From: Emiliania huxleyi CCMP1516
Taxonomy: Eukaryota; Haptophyta; Isochrysidales; Noelaerhabdaceae
Direction: 5' to 3'
NCBI RefSeq assembly: GCF_000372725.1
Contig: NW_005196528.1
Span: 371,936 to 435,935, forward strand
DNA: 64,000 nucleotides
Below the pieces are notes generated by a model. The model had not been told where the DNA came from and did no database searches. It was given only the letters and a program-made list of their open reading frames with translations. Shown here in pieces: positions 1-10,683 of this stretch (positions are counted from its first letter, which is position 1; every line of letters starts with the position of its first letter). The translations under genes were made by a program, and so were the position numbers.

Positions 1-1302
1 CCGTCCCCTTAAAGGCACGGCATGGCACGGCTCGGCACAGCCCGACTCTCCTCTCACCGCCGCCCCTCATCTCACCGCGGCTCCGGCGCGCGCGCAGGCT
101 GCCTGCAGCACGGCGAGGTGCTGCTCGCGCGGGAAGTGCTCTCGTACATGACCTCCGCCGGCATTGCGCCCTCCGCCCACTCCTTCACCACCCTCCTCCA
201 CGCCGCCGCCTCGCGCCGCCGCCTCACCGCCACGCCGCACACGGAGCGGGGCGGCGCGACCAAGAGTGGAGCCGCCTTTGCGCTGCTGCTCCGCCAGCTC
301 GCCGCTGCGGCCTCCCGCCCGCCGCAGGCCGCCGCCGCGCCGGGGGAGGGCGGCGGCGGCGGCGGAGCGCTCGACGCCGCGGTGGAGCTGCTGCGCAAGC
401 GCGCTGCCCTCGAGGAGTTCCTCCAGCGTGAGGGGGCCGAGGGGAGCGACGCCGGCCTCGACGCCGCGCCGGCGGCGCCTCTGCCCGGAGCGGTGCGGCG
501 CGCCGTCTCTGGCCTCGTCGCGAGCGACGGCGGCGCGGCGCACCGCTCGGCGGCCGGCGCGCCCTCACCGCCGGCGCGCCTCGCCGAGTCCCTCGCGGCA
601 GCCCCGCAGCCCTTTCTGGTCGAAGGAGGGGGCGTCGGGCCGCCGTCGGACGAGCTGCGGGCCGTCTTCGCCGTCTTCGGAGAGATGCGCGCCTCGGGCG
701 TCTCGCCCGACCGCGCCGCCTTCAACGCGCTCGTGCACGCTTGCGCGCGGGAGGGAGACGTGCCTCGCGCCGAGGGCGCGTTCGGCGAAATGGTAGCGGC
801 GGGGATCGGCCCCGACGCCATCTCGTACACGTGCTTGCTCAAGGCCTGCGCCGTCGCGGGCGACCACGTGCGCGCCGAGCGCATCTGGGTCGAGATGCAG
901 CAGCGCACCAACCACTACTCGACCTACACGCCGCCCACGCCCCACTCGTACGCCCACCTGATGGCGGTGCAGCGGCGCGCGGGCAACGCGTCGCGGACGC
1001 TGCAGCTGCTCGAGGAGCTCCGCGCGTCGGGGCTCACGCCCTCGACGGTGCACTACTCGCTCGCCCTCCGGGCGTGCGAGCAGCACCGCGAGCTGCCAAA
1101 CAGCCTGCAGCGCGCGCTCGCCCTCTACTCGCAGATGCGGGCGCAGGGCCTCCGGCTCGACTCGCGCGGCCTCCTCGCGGCGACCCGCCTGTGCGACGCG
1201 CATGGCCGACCCGACCTCTCGGCGCGCCTGAGGCAGGAGCGCTCGATGGACCTGCCATTCGGCGGCGCCGGGAGGCAACGCCGCAGTGGCGGCAACAGTT
1301 GA
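1..1302 (+). CDS. Pentatricopeptide repeat (PPR) protein, 3' part
   Basis: PPR proteins bind organellar RNA and act in its processing, editing or translation. The reading frame ending in TGA at 1300-1302 contains repeated 35-residue helical pairs, for example EMRASGVSPDRAAFNALVHA, EMVAAGIGPDAISYTCLLKA and ELRASGLTPSTVHYSLALRA, plus an N-terminal copy ending in IAPSAHSFTTLLHAA. About five to six repeats are visible, split by an Ala/Gly-rich insertion around residues 70-190. The 5' end is probably spliced: a pyrimidine-poor but usable acceptor (gcgcgcgcag) lies near 96 and the frame shows no convincing transit peptide, so the true start is likely left of the window. The C-terminus is a short basic tail. 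The family call is secure. The RNA target and organelle cannot be read. Confidence 0.8.
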
Positions 1303-2520
1303 GAGGTGAGTGAGAGGAGTTAGAGCGCACACACACTCACACTGCTTCCACACCCCCCGCCCTGTGTGGTGTTACCGTGCGTTTTCGGCGCAGCGATGTC
1401 CGCGCGGAAAGTGACCGGGGGTATCTGTTTCGTGCACATGTAATCGATTTCGGTACACGCCGCCGCCAAGACTCACACCAAGACGGCCAGACGCGAGCGG
1501 GTAGACATGTCCCTCATGACGCTGCGAGGCGCACTAGTGCGGAGTGCGCGCGACGCCCTCTACAGGTCGACACTTTGCGACCCCGGAGCCTGTCCGGCGG
1601 CACAGCTGCGGTGGAAGGCGGCTAGCGCGTCGCATCGCGCAACCGCGCGCAGGGCGGGCGGGGAGCCCTCGGGGGACCTCTCCCTCGGTGTGTCCGCCAC
1701 AGGCACGTCTCCCGGCGCAAAGTCGCGCTCGAGCTTTGAGGCTCGAGGCTCGACGATGCCGTTCCGCTGCTGTGGCCGAGGCGCCGGGGGGAGGGGGGTG
1801 TGAGACGCGGCGGCACGGCCGTGTGCGCGCCGGGCGGTGGTGCGTGCCTCAAGTCGGGACAGCAGGAGCTCGAGCTCCTCGGCCGACACAAAACAGAAGG
1901 CGCTGGTCCGGATCAGCTTGAGGGGGGCGGAAGGGGCAGCACTAGGGCCAGGCGCGGTAACTGTGGATGCCACTGACCTTGGGCCCGTCGACATAGGGGG
2001 ATGCTCGGCGCTGATGCCTTTGGAAGTCTCTGTCGCTCTGATGACCAAAAAAGAATTCTTCGGGCCGTGCCAGCGCAAGAATTCGGGCCCGCGCTCCTTC
2101 CGCCCCGGGCCCGATGCACGCCCATACGTGTTTGTGCTCCTCCTTCGCTATCCCATCTCCTCATCTCTTTCCCACCTAGGTAGGCGGGGCGGGGGCCGCC
2201 GGGGGGGCGGAGAGAGAGATTTTTAGCAATACCAAACAACTCTAACACTCACACGTCATTTGGGGCCTTGTTGTTTTTGTTTGGGGGGCGGCGGGCGCGG
2301 GTGCGGGGTGCGGTGCGGTGCGTGCAATCGTGTGTTTGGGAGAGAGAGTTGTTGTGTGTTTGGCGTCATGTTGTGTGTGCCTACGCTTGTTCATATTAAC
2401 AACGAAGTCTAGCTCAAAAAGAATTTTAGAACAAAACTCCCTCGCACGACACTGGGCACGGGGCTGGCGCGCACTGGCACTAACACAGGTACACCAAAAA
2501 AGAATTCTCGTTTCGGCCCG
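1303..2520. other. Non-coding or undecided region with repeat debris
   Basis: No frame gives a recognisable protein. Overlapping open frames exist on both strands (about 1507-1803 plus, 1560-2078 minus). The minus one has a leucine-rich segment (AEELELLLSRLEART) that could be an exon, but nothing confirms it. Around 2041-2100 and 2485-2520 a short AAAAAAGAATTCT-containing sequence recurs. Confidence 0.4.
2209..2255 (-). mobile_element. Dispersed element end (TTTGGTATTGCTAAAAATCTC family), copy 1
   Basis: About 48 bp here is the exact reverse complement of 14645-14691, and close relatives occur at 15426-15475, 15493-15535 and 15632-15658. The conserved core is TTTGGTATTGCTAAAAATCT followed by a CT repeat. 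This is seen directly. A role as the terminal inverted repeat of a small non-autonomous transposon is inferred. Confidence 0.6.
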
Positions 2521-2784
2521 ATGCCGCTTCGCGCCCCGCGTCAACTTCGAGGCGCTCCTCGACACCGTCCTCAAGCGAAGGGCACCGTCTACGACGGCAT
2601 CCCAAAGGCTATCCGGCACGACTCGAGCCGCGTGCCGGGCGGCGGCGGCGGCGGCGGTGGCAAAGACAAGAAGAAGAGCTGGGCGAACGCCGCATGCGGA
2701 CTAGCCCGCTCCCCCCGCGAGGGCGGCCGCCTCGAGTCCAACGAAGCCTCGCTCTACGAGGGCAGCGACTCCGACGAGCCCTAG
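2521..2784 (+). CDS. Hypothetical basic/acidic C-terminal exon
   Basis: An open frame of 87 codons ends in TAG after an acidic tail (EASLYEGSDSDEP). Before the tail come a poly-Gly run and a basic patch (KDKKKSWANAACG), which looks like a nuclear protein C-terminus. No domain is recognised. The 5' boundary is undecided: the upstream sequence also reads NFEALLDTVLK in another frame, which could be a preceding exon. It could equally be non-coding. Confidence 0.25.
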   Translation: MPLRAPRQLRGAPRHRPQAKGTVYDGIPKAIRHDSSRVPGGGGGGGGKDKKKSWANAACGLARSPREGGRLESNEASLYEGSDSDEP

Positions 2785-3840
2785 AAGCGGCCGCCGAGCC
2801 CAACCAGCGGCGCACGTCTAGTAGTGCCGCGGCAAGGCGGCTCGCGCAGCGCCCGCGCGCTCGCGCACACGCACGCGCGCGCCGCGCGTGCGTGCGTGCG
2901 TGCGTGCGCGCGTGCGTGTGAAAGCACACACACTCACCCCCCCCCCCACACACACACACTGCTCCGTCGTCTTATATAACCCCGCCAGAAATCCTGAGGA
3001 GCCGCGCAGCGCCTAGCACTTGGAGCACTTGGAGTGCAGTCGGCAGCCTCACATCCAGGGCCGGGGAGCTAAGAAGCGCACCCAGCGAGCCAGATTATCG
3101 GGATCGGGTTACGGGCTAGAGAGCCCTAGCCCTGGAGGGTGCGCGTTCGCAGGGAAAGGGCCGTAAAGTAAACACGGTTCTCCGAGAGGGCTCCGTGTAC
3201 CGGGTTTCCCCTTAACTGCAGAACGCCCCCTCTACTCGGAGCTTCCTAGTGGACACGGACACTACGACACCACCAGCCCCGGCACGGTAGACCCGGCTAG
3301 TGAGAAGGGCTGCAAGACCGTCATAAGCGAGGCCCACGGCGATCGACCAGAGGAATAACGTGAACTCGATCGTAGTGTAGGCCCAGCCCATCAGAGAATC
3401 GAGGCCACTGGCCTCTGCTCCCGCCTGGGATCGCCCATTGCGACCCAGAGCTAAGAGAGACATCGCGAAAACAGCGCCAATAAGTTGCTGCCGATAAGTT
3501 CGCCCAACGGCGGCGCGGCGTGCAATAATTGCAAATAGGAAACCGCGCCAGACCGGCGGCGCCGAAGTGGAACGGCGCCTCGCACGGCGGACACCAGCAA
3601 TATTAATAATTGACTTGAGCCGCCATGGTAGGACGCCGCCCTGAATGATGACGGCAAAGCAACCCGAATAATAATAGCCATTGCTCCCTCAGTGTAAACG
3701 ACTGTGAATACCGAACTCCCCCATTCACACCTAGTCACCGTGGCCCAACTGGGGTCAAGCCTGCACTCTCTGAAGTGTCTTCGAAGTGGCACAGCCGTGA
3801 CACGGAAATACGAGTAGTTTCACATCGTTCCAACAGAACC
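2785..3840. other. Intergenic region with weak minus-strand membrane ORF
   Basis: No confident gene. At 3212-3463 on the minus strand an 83-codon ORF has a hydrophobic stretch (TTIEFTLFLWSIAVGLAYDG) that could span a membrane, but it has no context support. A tandem CACTTGGAG motif lies at 3018-3042. A mononucleotide C run and CA repeats sit at 2935-2960. Confidence 0.35.
2856..2961. repeat. Alternating CG/TG/CA tract
   Basis: A purine-pyrimidine alternating stretch (gcgcgc, cacgcacgcg, repeated tgcg, then cacaca and a C run) is read directly. Such tracts favour Z-DNA and are unstable. Confidence 0.85.
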
Positions 3841-4848
3841 ATGTCGCTGTCCTTCGCCTCCCTCCCGCTCTCGCTCGCCCCCGGCCTGACTCCTGGCGGC
3901 GTCGCCTATGCCAAGACCATGCCGGGCGTTACCGCGCCCTTCGGCCTCTTCGGTGCCCCATAAACTCACCGCCCAGCGCCGCGCGAGCCTCGAGCGCCTC
4001 CTCTCACGCGCCACGCCCACCCATCCCGCCCTGGCTGAATCTCCTGCCTCCGCCGCAGACCCGCTTGGCCTCACGCCCGAGACGAAGGAGGAGCTCCTCC
4101 TCTTCCGCGAGGCCGAGCTCGCGCACGGCCGCGTCGCGATGATGGGTGCGACGCCTTCGACACAGCCATCCTCTCTTCACCAGCACCCTCATGCCTCCAG
4201 AGCCCACACGCATCAACCTCTGCGCCCATTGCACCAGCACTCACCCGATCTGACGCCACGAAATGCGTGCGGGCCAGAGCCCACACGCATCAACCTCTGC
4301 GCCCATTGCACCAGCACTCACCCGATCTGACGCCACGAAATGCGTGCGGGCAGGCGCGCTCGGCTTCCTGGTCCAGTCGCACTTCGCCCCCATGTACGAC
4401 ATGGACAGCGCCCCAGTCATCCGCCACCTCGACAAGGTGCTGCAGACCGAGAACGGGCAGCTCGGCTCCTCCTGCCTGCTGCTCGCGATCTTCTTCTCGG
4501 AGATCCAGCGCGCTCGCACCGGCTGGGTCGAGCCCGAGGTCAGCCGAGATGCCTCCGAGATGCCCCCGATGGCCGCACCGCCGGGTTCAAGCCCAACGGC
4601 CCACGCACACACATTCCTGGACCTTTCCCAAGACCCATCCCCCCCCTCTCACGCAGGTGGCGATGCGCACCCTCCGCGAGGGCTACCTGCCGGGCGACCT
4701 GGGCTTCGACCCGATGGGCCTCAAGCCCAAGGGCGAGGCGGAGCTCCTCGCGATGCAGAACAAGGAGCTCAACAACGGCCGCCTCGCGATGCTCGCCATC
4801 GCCGGCATGACTGCGCAGGAGCTCGTCACCGGCCAGCAGAACTTCTGA
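3841..4848 (+). CDS. Chlorophyll a/c-binding light-harvesting protein (FCP/LHC family), four exons
   Basis: A thylakoid antenna protein binding chlorophyll and carotenoid. Exons by reading-frame continuity are 3841-3952, 4059-4145, 4354-4538 and 4657-4848, giving 191 residues. All three introns have GT donors. Joining exon 1 to 2 restores the family motif LFDPLGL. Helix 1 carries the chlorophyll-binding motif EAELAHGRVAMMGALGFLVQ. Helix 2 contains AIFFSEIQRARTGWVEPE. The second repeat reads LPGDLGFDPMGLKP and helix 3 NNGRLAMLAIAGMTAQEL, with the paired E/N-H-R chlorophyll ligands in place. The N-terminus (MSLSFASLPLSLAPG) is Ser/Leu-rich and short for a full bipartite plastid transit peptide, so an upstream exon is possible. 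Membership in the LHC superfamily is secure. The subfamily (Lhcf, Lhcr or Lhcx) is not assigned. Confidence 0.93.
4197..4350 (+). repeat. Exact 77-bp tandem duplication inside LHC intron 3
   Basis: 4197-4273 and 4274-4350 are two copies of the same 77-bp sequence beginning ccagagcccacacgcatc and ending at gtgcggg. The second copy runs up to the functional acceptor (gcgggcag at 4346-4353). The first ends in gcgggccag, giving a second possible acceptor. Confidence 0.95.
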
Positions 4849-5597
4849 GCGCCGCGACACACACCGGCACCGCGTGACGTCTGCCGCGGGGCGTGGCTGG
4901 TGCGCGCGTGCGCCGAGAGATCACGTTGGCAGAAAGGGCGGTGAGGAGCCGATGGCCTTCCGCCCGTGCTCTCTGACTCTCGCCGCACAACGCCGCTGCG
5001 CGCCCCCGCGTATTTTCATATCGGGGTTTGGGTTGGGGAGTCTCTGGTGTGGTTTTTGTCTTCTGTGAGTTGAGGTACGTTGCCTTTATTGGCTCTTCGG
5101 CTGGTTCCAGGGGGGTGCGGCTGGGTCGCTGGAGCTGTAGCATATATGAAAAAAATTGACCAGCCGGCACCAACTTCATTCCCGGATGCGCGTCTCACCG
5201 TCTCACAGCCGGGTCACGGGACGGGGAGGGAGGGGGGGGTGGATCCGTAAATATCCGTAAATCTGTAAATTTGTAAGCAAAGTCACCAGAGAGCCCCCCA
5301 TCACACCCAGCTACTAGGCAGACAGAGATCCAGCACTCGCAACACGCTGAGAAGCCGGAGGCTGGCCTCTCAAATGCTCGCGCAACGCTGTCTGAACCAA
5401 CGCGCTGCAGCTCTCCGGGGTCCGGGCGGGGCCCACACGGTGGGGGAGGGTCGACGACCGTACAACTGTAACGCTACGTATATCTCTTAACACTCACTAT
5501 ATTCGCGCTTGCGCTGCGCCTCTGCGAGTGCGATTATCAACCCCTCACGCGTGTGCATAATCCCCTCCATCTTGTTGTGCAGCCTTGACCTCTCCGG
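4849..5597. other. Intergenic region, no gene seen
   Basis: 3' flank of the LHC gene, a G-rich stretch at 5221-5240 and a short repeated CCGTAAAT/CTGTAAAT segment at 5246-5275. Nothing else is recognised. Confidence 0.5.
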
Positions 5598-5735
5598 TCA
5601 CGCCTCTGCGGCATCAGCGCGCCTCGCCTCTGCCTCCATCGAAATCTGCAGCGCGTCGAGCTGCTCGCGCAGCTCAGCCTGCATCTTGGCCCGCATGATC
5701 TTTTGCTTTTTTTGTAAAATTCTTTGGGTCCTGGC
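5598..5735 (-). CDS. Coiled-coil C-terminal exon
   Basis: On the minus strand an acceptor (cgccgcag) at 5736-5743 opens a 46-codon frame ending in TGA at 5600-5598. Its sequence is strongly helical and charged (KIMRAKMQAELREQLDALQ, then SMEAEARRADAAEA). This is the pattern of a coiled coil. The rest of the gene, which must lie to the right, was not resolved. It may belong to the transposon-like block that follows. Confidence 0.4.
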   Translation of the reverse strand, partial: ARTQRILQKKQKIMRAKMQAELREQLDALQISMEAEARRADAAEA

Positions 5736-5896
5736 CTGCGGCGCGGATCCTCCCCCCGCCGGGCTAAACCCGTCCAGCGCGGTATGCCGTCCGGGTCACC
5801 CCCAGCCACTCAGAACTGCCCCATAGCCTCCCCGGAGCCACCCCCAACTCTCGCCACCGCCACGCGCGCGCGCTGTCCACCCCCTGGCATTGCGCA

Positions 5897-6493
5897 GCAT
5901 TGGCGCTGAGTGAGCGTCGTGTCGGCGGCAGGGAAAAGGGCGGGCTGCGCGGCGGCGCGCCGAACAACCCCAACAACTGGCGGAAGCACTGCAGGCAGCG
6001 GCGGCTGGCCGCTGGCACCAATGCGACGGTCGGTCCCAGCTGGCTCGCTGCACATCTCTCGTATTGCGAGCGGTGCGACCGCGGTCAGCACAGGCGCTGC
6101 CGCCGTCTCACGACCTGCACCGCGCGCAAGCGGTCGCCCAATGGGGTGAACAAGCGAGAGATCGGTGCGCGCTGCGCAAGTAGCTGGCGCTCCCGTACCC
6201 CACGCATCCTGACCCTCTGATTCCCCTTGTGCCGCAGAGCGTGCGGCAAAGCGCGCGGCCAAGGCCCGCCCGGCGGCCAACGGACCCGTCCTCCCGTGGC
6301 ACCGACGGCTGCGGCCCGACAACTCGCCCGCCGTCAACTCGCCCGCCGTGCAAGAGGAGGAGGGCGAGGAGGAGGGCGAGGAAGAGGGCGAGGAAGAGGA
6401 CGAGATGGAAGGCTACATGCGCCGTTTGCGGCCAAGCGGTGACGGCGACGGCTCCGGTGGCGGCGCCGCCGGCGCTGTCTCGGCGGCGGCGTG
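5897..6493 (+). CDS. Cys/His-rich protein with acidic tail, probably transposon-linked
   Basis: Two exons: 5897-6164 (GT donor at 6165) and 6238-6493 (acceptor gccgcag). The join gives NKREIERAAKRAAK in frame. The first exon has a basic region (NNPNNWRKHCRQRRL) and a Cys/His cluster (YCERCDRGQHRRCRRLTTC) resembling a degenerate zinc knuckle. The second contains a repeated EEEG tract and ends in GSGGGAAGAVSAAA. An upstream exon with the initiator ATG is needed, since the first exon follows an acceptor. No family name can be given. Its position next to the transposase-like gene suggests a mobile-element protein. Confidence 0.4.
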
Positions 6494-6846
6494 AGTCGCC
6501 GTGGCCCGCGGGTAGGAGCAGAGGTGGAGGAGCTGCCAGCGGTCCGCCCTGCGTCAGCCGTTTGGGCACGTGTGCGCCGACGAGAGTGGGTGGCGCCGAC
6601 GCCGTCCGCGCCGCGGCGGGGCTCGGTGGTTGCGGCCCCCCCACCCTCACGTGAAGTGCTTGGTGGCGGCTTGTCTGGCTGCCACTGCTGCACGGCCGCA
6701 CATGGTCGGTGGCGTGAGAGTAGGCAATGCGCCGAGAGCGATGGTGTAATCGCGATGTATGGAGAGAGAGCACAGACGGAGAGGAGGTGTGTGTGTTTGT
6801 CTCGGCTCAGCGGATTGTAACATTTCTGTACATACATGCACTCTGC

Positions 6847-7112
6847 GCACATCCAAATCGCGCACTCCCACGCACGCGTGCAAAATGAAAGTGGGAGATG
6901 ACAGGAAAATGACCGTGCCCGACACGCATACACCGCGTCCTTTGTACTTGCGCGCGCGGCGCCGCGCTGGGCGCGCTCTCGCGCCGCACATCCAAATCGC
7001 GCACTCCCACGCACGCGTGCAAAATGAAAGTGGGAGATGACAGGAAAATGACCGTGCCCGACACGCACACCGCGTCCTTTGTACTTGCGCGCGCGGCGCG
7101 CGCTCTCGCGCG
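6847..7112. repeat. Tandem 139-bp duplication beside the transposase-like gene
   Basis: Two copies start at 6847 and 6986 (gcacatccaaatcgcgcact) and are almost identical through the cgcgcgcggcg run. Copy 1 carries an extra TA in the cacgcatacac segment. Each copy contains a small dyad (ctcccac ... gtgggag). The second copy ends about 10 bp after the gene's stop codon on the opposite strand. Confidence 0.9.
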
Positions 7113-7121
7113 CGTCTAGGT

Positions 7122-8612
7122 CTACGGCTGCGGCGCGGGCGGCGGCGGCATCAGGAGCTGCTGCGCTGCAGGCTGCGGGGAGGCCGTCGCCAGCGCGTGC
7201 GTACCCGCGGAGGCAGCCCCCTGCTGCGCACTCCGCGCGCGCGTCGCCGCGTACGCCGCCTGCACGCTCTCGGTCAGCAACTTGAGCGCGTCGCGCCGAG
7301 CCTCGAGCGACTTCTTGATCTCTGGCATCGGGCGCCAGACCTTGCGGAGGTTGTCCTTGAAGGACGCGTCGAAGCACCCGTTGCGCATGATCGTGTCGAG
7401 CGTCTTCTGCGGCATGCACGCGCCGTACTCGGCGACAGAGCCGTTAGTGGCCGAGCCGCCAAACTCGAAGTACTTGGCCTTGGTAGCGCCGGAGCCACGC
7501 GTCACCATCACCTAATACGCAAAACATTCAGGCCCGGTGCATAAGAGATAAGTGCCAAATGCGGCTGAAGTGCTCTGAGGCGCGCACGCACCTTTGTGCC
7601 AGTGGGAAAGTCGCCGGAGAGGCACTTGTCCGCAAAGTACTGCCTCGAGCCGACCGGTGCCTCTCCGGCGGGGTAGGACGTGTGAGAGCCGACAGTCTCG
7701 AGGAACTCATCGTTAAGCTCTGCGGCAAGCCGCCCATATTCGGCAGAATAGCTTCGGAAGGTGTTCTTTGTGCGGGCATAGTAGTGCCGGTAGTCCAGGG
7801 TCGGACAGGTTGTCGGCATCTTGGCCTTGAGCGCGCTGTAGTTGACGGGCAGGTTGTCCGTGCAGAAGATGCGAGGCTCGCCGTGGTGTTCGACCAGCTT
7901 ATCGATCTGCGCCTCCTGTGCCTCCCAAGTGCCACTCGACTTGAGCGCGACGCTGGTGATGAAGCCGGTGTGAGCTGAGGTGGCGAGGCCGACCTTCACG
8001 TTCGGGTTCGAGCCGGTCAGCTGCACCGACTTGGCGATCGCCGTGTTGTCGTCGTACGACATGTACATGTACATGTGCAGCAGCCCGCCGTCGGGCACCG
8101 GGAGGCTCTGCATCTCGAGGTTGTGCACCTGCGTCTGCTCTGCGAGCTCCTTCTTGAAGCAGGCGTTGTACGCTCCAGCAGAAGGCGTGCCCCAGTAGAA
8201 GACGTGGGCGTCACTCTCGCCCGGCGTGTCCGCCACCAGCTCTGGGTCGCCGCCGGCGTCGAGGTAGTCGATTCGGGCAATCGCGTACTCGATGCGCGCC
8301 GTCTCGTAGCCCCACGCGACGGCCTCGCCTGCAGCAGCGAGGTAGCTCGTGACGCCCGTCGGGCCCTCCAAGAAGAGCGACTCGCCCATGTGGGTGAAAG
8401 TGCGGTCAAAGACCCACCCCGCGGAGATGTAATGCGCCGCACCCGGGAACCGCCATTGCAAGCGGAGGCGGCGTGCGACAAGCAGCCGCGAGAAGATCCT
8501 CGGAATCGGAATCGGAGCCCGTGCCGCCACCCTCGCCACCCTCGCCGGCCGCTTGCGTTGCCGACTTTGGAGGCGAGGAAGCCGGCGAATCGCGTAAGTC
8601 GTTCTCAACCAT
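7122..8612 (-). CDS. Transposon-encoded protein, DDE/RNase H-like candidate
   Basis: Exon 2 (7511-7122) joins exon 1 (ending at 7592) through a GT-AG intron (donor 7591), giving FPTGTKVMVTRGSG. The core contains VGLATSAHTGFITSVALKSS followed by HGEPRIFCTDNLPVNYSAL and LDYRHYYARTKNTF. A beta-strand, then a TDN motif, is the pattern of the second catalytic strand in DDE/RNase H-fold transposases. The start is uncertain: a good N-terminus begins at 8612 (MVENDLRDSPASSPPKSATQ, with an acidic SDSDSED run), but it lies in a different frame from the core, which becomes clear from about 8480 on, so a short intron or frameshift is needed. The C-terminus is Pro/Gln-rich. The transposase call is inference from motif shape and surrounding repeats. 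Confidence 0.45.
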
Positions 8613-8869
8613 GCTGGTATCGATACGACGCTGGTATCGAGATGACGGTTACAAGAGCGCGCGGCCTTCGCGCCAAGCACACAAGGAGATTGCATCTCCA
8701 TGCCTCTCTGGACAGGGTGGCCCGCCACAACGACCCCTGGAATTGCGACTCGCCGCTTTCCTCCCGCTGTGATTCTGTGTGAGCTCTGAGTCTTGTCTGC
8801 CAACAATACACCTAAGTCTACCGATTGCGATGGTGGCCGGACGCTCCACCGCGAGGGAGGCGAGGGGGG

Positions 8870-9085
8870 TGGGGCCCGGCGGGGGGGGCCTGCGGGGCCG
8901 CCGGGGGGGCGGGGGGGCCCGGCGGGGGCCGGGGGCCCCGCCGGGCCCCCCCGGGGGGGCCCCCCTGCGGGGGGCCCGGGGGGGCCCCGGGGGGGCCCCC
9001 CTGCGGGGGGCCCGGGGGGGCCCCCGGGGGGGCCCCCTGCGGGGGCCCCCCCTCCGGGGGGGCCCGGCCCCCCCGCTCCGCGGGG
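8870..9085. repeat. Extreme G/C homopolymer-rich tract
   Basis: About 200 bp consist almost only of runs of G and C (ggggggcccggggg patterns, with interspersed ctgcgg). It is able to form G-quadruplexes on both strands and long imperfect hairpins. Open frames across it in every phase are compositional and not genes. Confidence 0.9.
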
Positions 9086-9208
9086 GGAGCATTTTCCCCG
9101 CTGGGCGTGCGTCGTGCGTCCACCGGGCGTTTACCCCGACTGTGCCCCGACGAATCGACATGCCTGACATGAAGATGACCTGAGTCAGCTCAAGGCACCC
9201 ACGTCGAA

Positions 9209-10271
9209 ATGGAGACCAATTCGCGGCTGATTGGCGGGCGCCTCGGTCGTTCCTCCGACATTGCTGGACAGCCGACCGCGGCCGATATCTCGCTAGCACA
9301 GCAGATGGTGCGAGGTCAGGATGAGCAGGTGCTCGGCGTCTTCCGGCCGACCCAACCCGAGGCGGCAAAGGCATTGGCATCTGCCCTCCCTTCCTCCCAC
9401 TCTCCACTCCCAGCGCTCGCCCCACCCTTCTCCCCTCCCCTCTCGAGGCGTCTGCGCACGTGCTCCTCGGCCCGTGCGCGATGTGGCTGTTCCCATGCTG
9501 CTGGCCGCAAGCGTGCGTCTGCACGCCAATCACCGCCGTCCTCGCCTACTGGCAGTGCAATACCCACCTCAAGACGCTGTACATCGTCACGGACAAGAGG
9601 CCTGCTCGTCGTCGGACACTCACACGCGTACGCGCCGAGCATGAATTCCTCACCTTACACGCAGGTGCATCCGCGAGAACAGCGGGACGCAGTGCAACGC
9701 AAAGGGGTGCCTCACCTTTCCCTCGTCGGCGTCAATCACGCACGGCGAGTGGTCCACCGCGCGGGCGGGCGGGTACCACACTTACCTTTGCCCTGCAGCA
9801 GGGGCGTTTGGCGGCGACCCCACAGCAGGGCCGTGCGACTCCTGCCTGCCGAGCGGGTGGAGAGCGGCGGGCGTGGCGCTCGACGTGGGCGCGGTCCCCT
9901 TCGCCCACCTCGGTGGGAGCAAGCGCAGGCCCAACACGGTCGCGTTTATACTCACCGCTGGCATGCAAGCGACGCAGGCCCTCGAGCGCATTCTCGACGA
10001 TGTTGCGAAGGCCCTGGAGCGCTGCCCCCCGGTGTGCCAGCCGCAAATGGCGGTCACGGTGCCGGCGGGTGTCGGGCCGGGCGACGCCTTCGTCGTCATC
10101 GGGCCGAGCGGTGAGCAGATTATGGTCAGCTGCCCGCACGAGAGCAAGGCTGGGGAAGAGATCCTCGTCATGGTGCCCAACGCGAGCGCTGCAGTCGCCC
10201 CCACTCCGGCGGTGATGGTGACGGCCGCCCCGATTGTGGTCGAGGGAGAGGCGGTGACGCCGGTGGGCTAG
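9209..10271 (+). CDS. Cys-rich membrane/PH-like protein with C-terminal VPAGV domain, three exons
   Basis: Exons 9209-9370, 9448-9599 and 9665-10271 give a continuous 306-residue frame. Both introns then have GC donors (AAAG|gc, AAGAG|gc). Exon 1 starts METNSRLIGGRLG and includes GQDEQVLGVFRPT. Exon 2 has a hydrophobic Cys-rich segment (CAMWLFPCCWPQACVCTPIT) and the strand LKTLYIVTDKR, typical of bacterial-PH-like (YdbT/PH_2) folds found near membranes. Exon 3 is Cys-rich and ends with a repeat-like domain (MAVTVPAGVGPGDAFVVIGP), a module I associate with many algal proteins. The PH-like call rests on one strand pattern. The gene itself is well supported by phase-consistent splicing and a long conserved-looking frame. 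Function is unknown. Confidence 0.6.
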
Positions 10272-10683
10272 GGAGAAATACTAAATCTGCGCCGTAATAA
10301 ATAAATAGAGCAGACAACCCCTGGTGGGGTTCCTAGAGGGCAGCAACCCGACGGGCACAGACCCCGCTCGGAGGCGGGCGTGCACCACACGGCACACACA
10401 TTCTAGGCACTGCACGGCTCCTCGGGATTTCTGGGAGTTGGGACCTGTGTAATAAATAAATAAATACAACGGACATCCCAAGCTAGGGCTGGGTCGAGGA
10501 CAGACACGTCCCCACCTTTGCAGGATTTTGCAAAAGCGAGGGGGGAGGGCGCATCGCCGCGCGGAGAGGGCTGGGCACAGGGCACAGGGGATCTCTCTCG
10601 CATAGGATATGCACTCGGCGGCACGAGGGCAAGGCTGGGCGTCCTATGTTTGTGCTCCCCCCCGGACCCCTCGCTCTCGGGCA
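10272..10683. other. Intergenic region with two AATA-tailed repeat elements
   Basis: Two related elements are visible, 10285-10330 and about 10430-10485. Each has a (AATA)n run next to a gcagacaaccc or acggacatccc sequence. The second carries ttgggacctgtgtaataaat, shared with 11625-11650. No coding signal. Confidence 0.6.

Noticed and set aside
3060..3200. Possible rRNA fragment (conserved-looking gggttacgggctagagagcc region)
   Set aside because: No match to any rRNA helix I can recognise and no continuation on either side.
8818..9183. Gly/Pro/Arg-rich collagen-like proteins in all frames
   Set aside because: Every frame is open because the DNA is only G and C runs; purely compositional.
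9778..9806. Extra short intron in exon 3 of the PH-like gene
   Set aside because: gtaccacac...ctgcag would be only about 28 bp, and the frame is open and Cys-rich through it.
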